A stretch of 42,568 nucleotides of DNA from Streptacidiphilus carbonis (GTDB lineage Bacteria > Actinomycetota > Actinomycetes > Streptomycetales > Streptomycetaceae), in contig NZ_BBPM01000002.1 in assembly GCF_000787775.1 (NCBI RefSeq), forward strand, positions 165,480 to 208,047, in the 5' to 3' direction. Shown piece after piece: positions 41,576 through 42,568 of the stretch. The stretch's first letter is position 1. The number at the start of each line of letters is the position of its first letter. Position numbers and translations under genes: made by a program. Below the pieces are notes generated by a model. It did not search any database. It was given only the letters and a program-made list of their open reading frames with translations, and had not been told where the DNA came from.

Positions 41576-42520
41576 TCAGATGTTGGTGATGCCGGCGATC
41601 AGCTCGTCCGCTGCCGCGTAGGGGTCCGACTGACCGTCAGCGACCTTTTGGGCCAAGGCCGGTAGGCGTTGATCGCCGTGCAGGTGGTCGAACCTGTGGC
41701 GCAGGGCGGTGAGGGCGATGGTCTCGATCTCCTGGGCCGCGCGGCGCTGCCTGCGTACGGCCAGTTCGCCGTGCTCGTCCATCCAGGCACGGTGCTTCTC
41801 CAGGGAGTCGACCAGTTCCTCGACGCCCTCGGAACGGGCTGCCACCGTCTTCACGATCGGTGGCTGCCAACTGCGGCTCTCGCCCAGGCCCAGCATGTGC
41901 CGCAGCTCGCGAGCCGTGGCGTCCGCACCGTCACGATCGGCCTTGTTGACCACATAGACGTCGCCGATCTCCAGGATGCCGGCCTTCGCGGCCTGGATCC
42001 CGTCCCCCATCCCGGGAGCCAGCAGCACGACCGTGGTGTCGGCCTGGGCGGCGATCTCGACCTCCGACTGCCCCACACCCACCGTCTCGACCAGGACGAC
42101 GTCGCACCCTGCCGCGTCCAGCACCCGGATGGCCTGGGGCGCCGCCCAGGCCAACCCGCCGAGGTGGCCCCTGGTGGCCATCGAGCGGATGTAGACGTCC
42201 GGGTCCGTCGCATGGTCCTGCATCCGCACCCGGTCACCCAGCAGCGCGCCGCCGGAGAACGGCGACGAGGGGTCGACCGCCAGCACGCCGACCCTCCGCC
42301 CCAGCCGTCGGTACGCGCTCACCAGGGCAGACGTGGTCGTGGACTTGCCGACCCCCGGCGAACCGGTCAGACCCACCACATAGGCGTTCCCCGCCAGCGG
42401 CGCCAACGCGGCCATGACCTCGCGCAGCTCCGGCGACGCGCTCTCCACCAACGAGATCAGCCGTGCGACGGCGCGGGGGCGGCCCGCCCGTGCCTGCTCG
42501 ACCAGTGTGCCGACGTCCAT
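41576..42520 (-). CDS. meaB: MeaB/ArgK-type GTPase, chaperone of B12-dependent acyl-CoA mutases
   Basis: G3E-family P-loop GTPase that loads and protects adenosylcobalamin-dependent mutases. About 314 residues from the ATG at 42520; a TTG at 42529 would add three. Motifs: Walker A GLTGSPGVGKSTTT, the conserved GVLAVDPSSPFSGGALLGDRVRM, Walker B-like CDVVLVETVGVGQSE, the base-recognition NKAD in DVYVVNKADRDGA, and GLAWAAPQAIRVLDAAG. The C-terminal dimerisation arm (HLHGDQRLPALAQKVADGQSDPYAAADELI) is complete. It likely serves the isobutyryl-CoA-type mutase in this window and methylmalonyl-CoA mutase elsewhere. Upstream sequence (42521-42568) is too short to show the next gene. Confidence 0.94.
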   Translation of the reverse strand: MDVGTLVEQARAGRPRAVARLISLVESASPELREVMAALAPLAGNAYVVGLTGSPGVGKSTTTSALVSAYRRLGRRVGVLAVDPSSPFSGGALLGDRVRMQDHATDPDVYIRSMATRGHLGGLAWAAPQAIRVLDAAGCDVVLVETVGVGQSEVEIAAQADTTVVLLAPGMGDGIQAAKAGILEIGDVYVVNKADRDGADATARELRHMLGLGESRSWQPPIVKTVAARSEGVEELVDSLEKHRAWMDEHGELAVRRQRRAAQEIETIALTALRHRFDHLHGDQRLPALAQKVADGQSDPYAAADELIAGITNI

Positions 42521-42568
42521 ACCAGCCAATCTTTCCCATGGCGTTGCCGCCTGTCTTTTCTTCCCCCT

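Overview
The window is very G+C-rich, densely coding actinobacterial chromosome. The strong G/C preference at third codon positions, GTG/TTG starts, a GlgE-type glucan pathway, a GTG-rich layout and a hairpin element of a kind that, from memory, recurs in streptomycete genomes all point to a member of the Streptomycetaceae (Streptomyces, Kitasatospora or Streptacidiphilus; I cannot settle the genus). From memory, gene order resembles the Streptomyces coelicolor core-chromosome stretch that runs from meaB through icmA, pyk2-ackA-pta to the glgB-pep2-treS-glgE-glgP cluster. I saw no tRNA, rRNA, CRISPR array, insertion sequence or prophage gene.

Layout, left to right. (1) 1-2278: 3' part of glgX (debranching). 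(2) 2349-3595: a sigma factor overlapping its zinc-finger anti-sigma factor, closed by a perfect hairpin. (3) 3714-7622: a two-gene heterodimeric ABC exporter behind what looks like a DNA-damage (RecA-NDp/PafBC-type) promoter. (4) 7741-19498: alpha-glucan metabolism, with glgP on the minus strand and divergent glgE-treS-mak-glgB on the plus strand. TreS makes maltose from trehalose, Mak makes maltose-1-phosphate, GlgE polymerises it, GlgB branches it; GlgP and GlgX take the polymer apart. (5) 19581-21624: an atypical EPSP-synthase-like gene convergent with a flavin-type PPOX-fold gene, separated by a very large hairpin repeat. (6) 21983-24618: an APC permease and a helical-repeat protein of unknown function. 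(7) 24777-29605: pta-ackA (overlapping) and pyk, the acetate/acetyl-CoA/pyruvate node.

(8) 29703-32441 (minus): a three-gene unit DUF6230 - DUF6114 - secreted Ser/Ala-rich protein, all exported or membrane proteins of unknown function. (9) 33066-36554: a CnoX/YbbN-like thioredoxin-TPR protein that has lost both active-site cysteines, a divergent TetR regulator, and the large subunit of an isobutyryl-CoA-type B12 mutase whose 3' end overlaps the TetR gene. (10) 36664-37910 (minus): a MarR regulator sandwiched between two DUF3817 membrane proteins. (11) 37997-41385 (plus): a DUF2127 membrane protein, three translationally coupled AIM24-family paralogues and a second MarR regulator with a palindromic operator. 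(12) 41576-42520 (minus): meaB, the GTPase chaperone of B12-dependent acyl-CoA mutases, fitting with the mutase upstream.

Most of the coding content is recognisable core metabolism. The parts least explained by known biology are the DUF6230/DUF6114/secreted trio, the AIM24 trio, several palindromes and nested hairpins between genes, tandem-repeat-derived disordered tails on GlgE and Mak, and a recurring TAnnnT-N6-8-RTG arrangement that suggests many leaderless transcripts.
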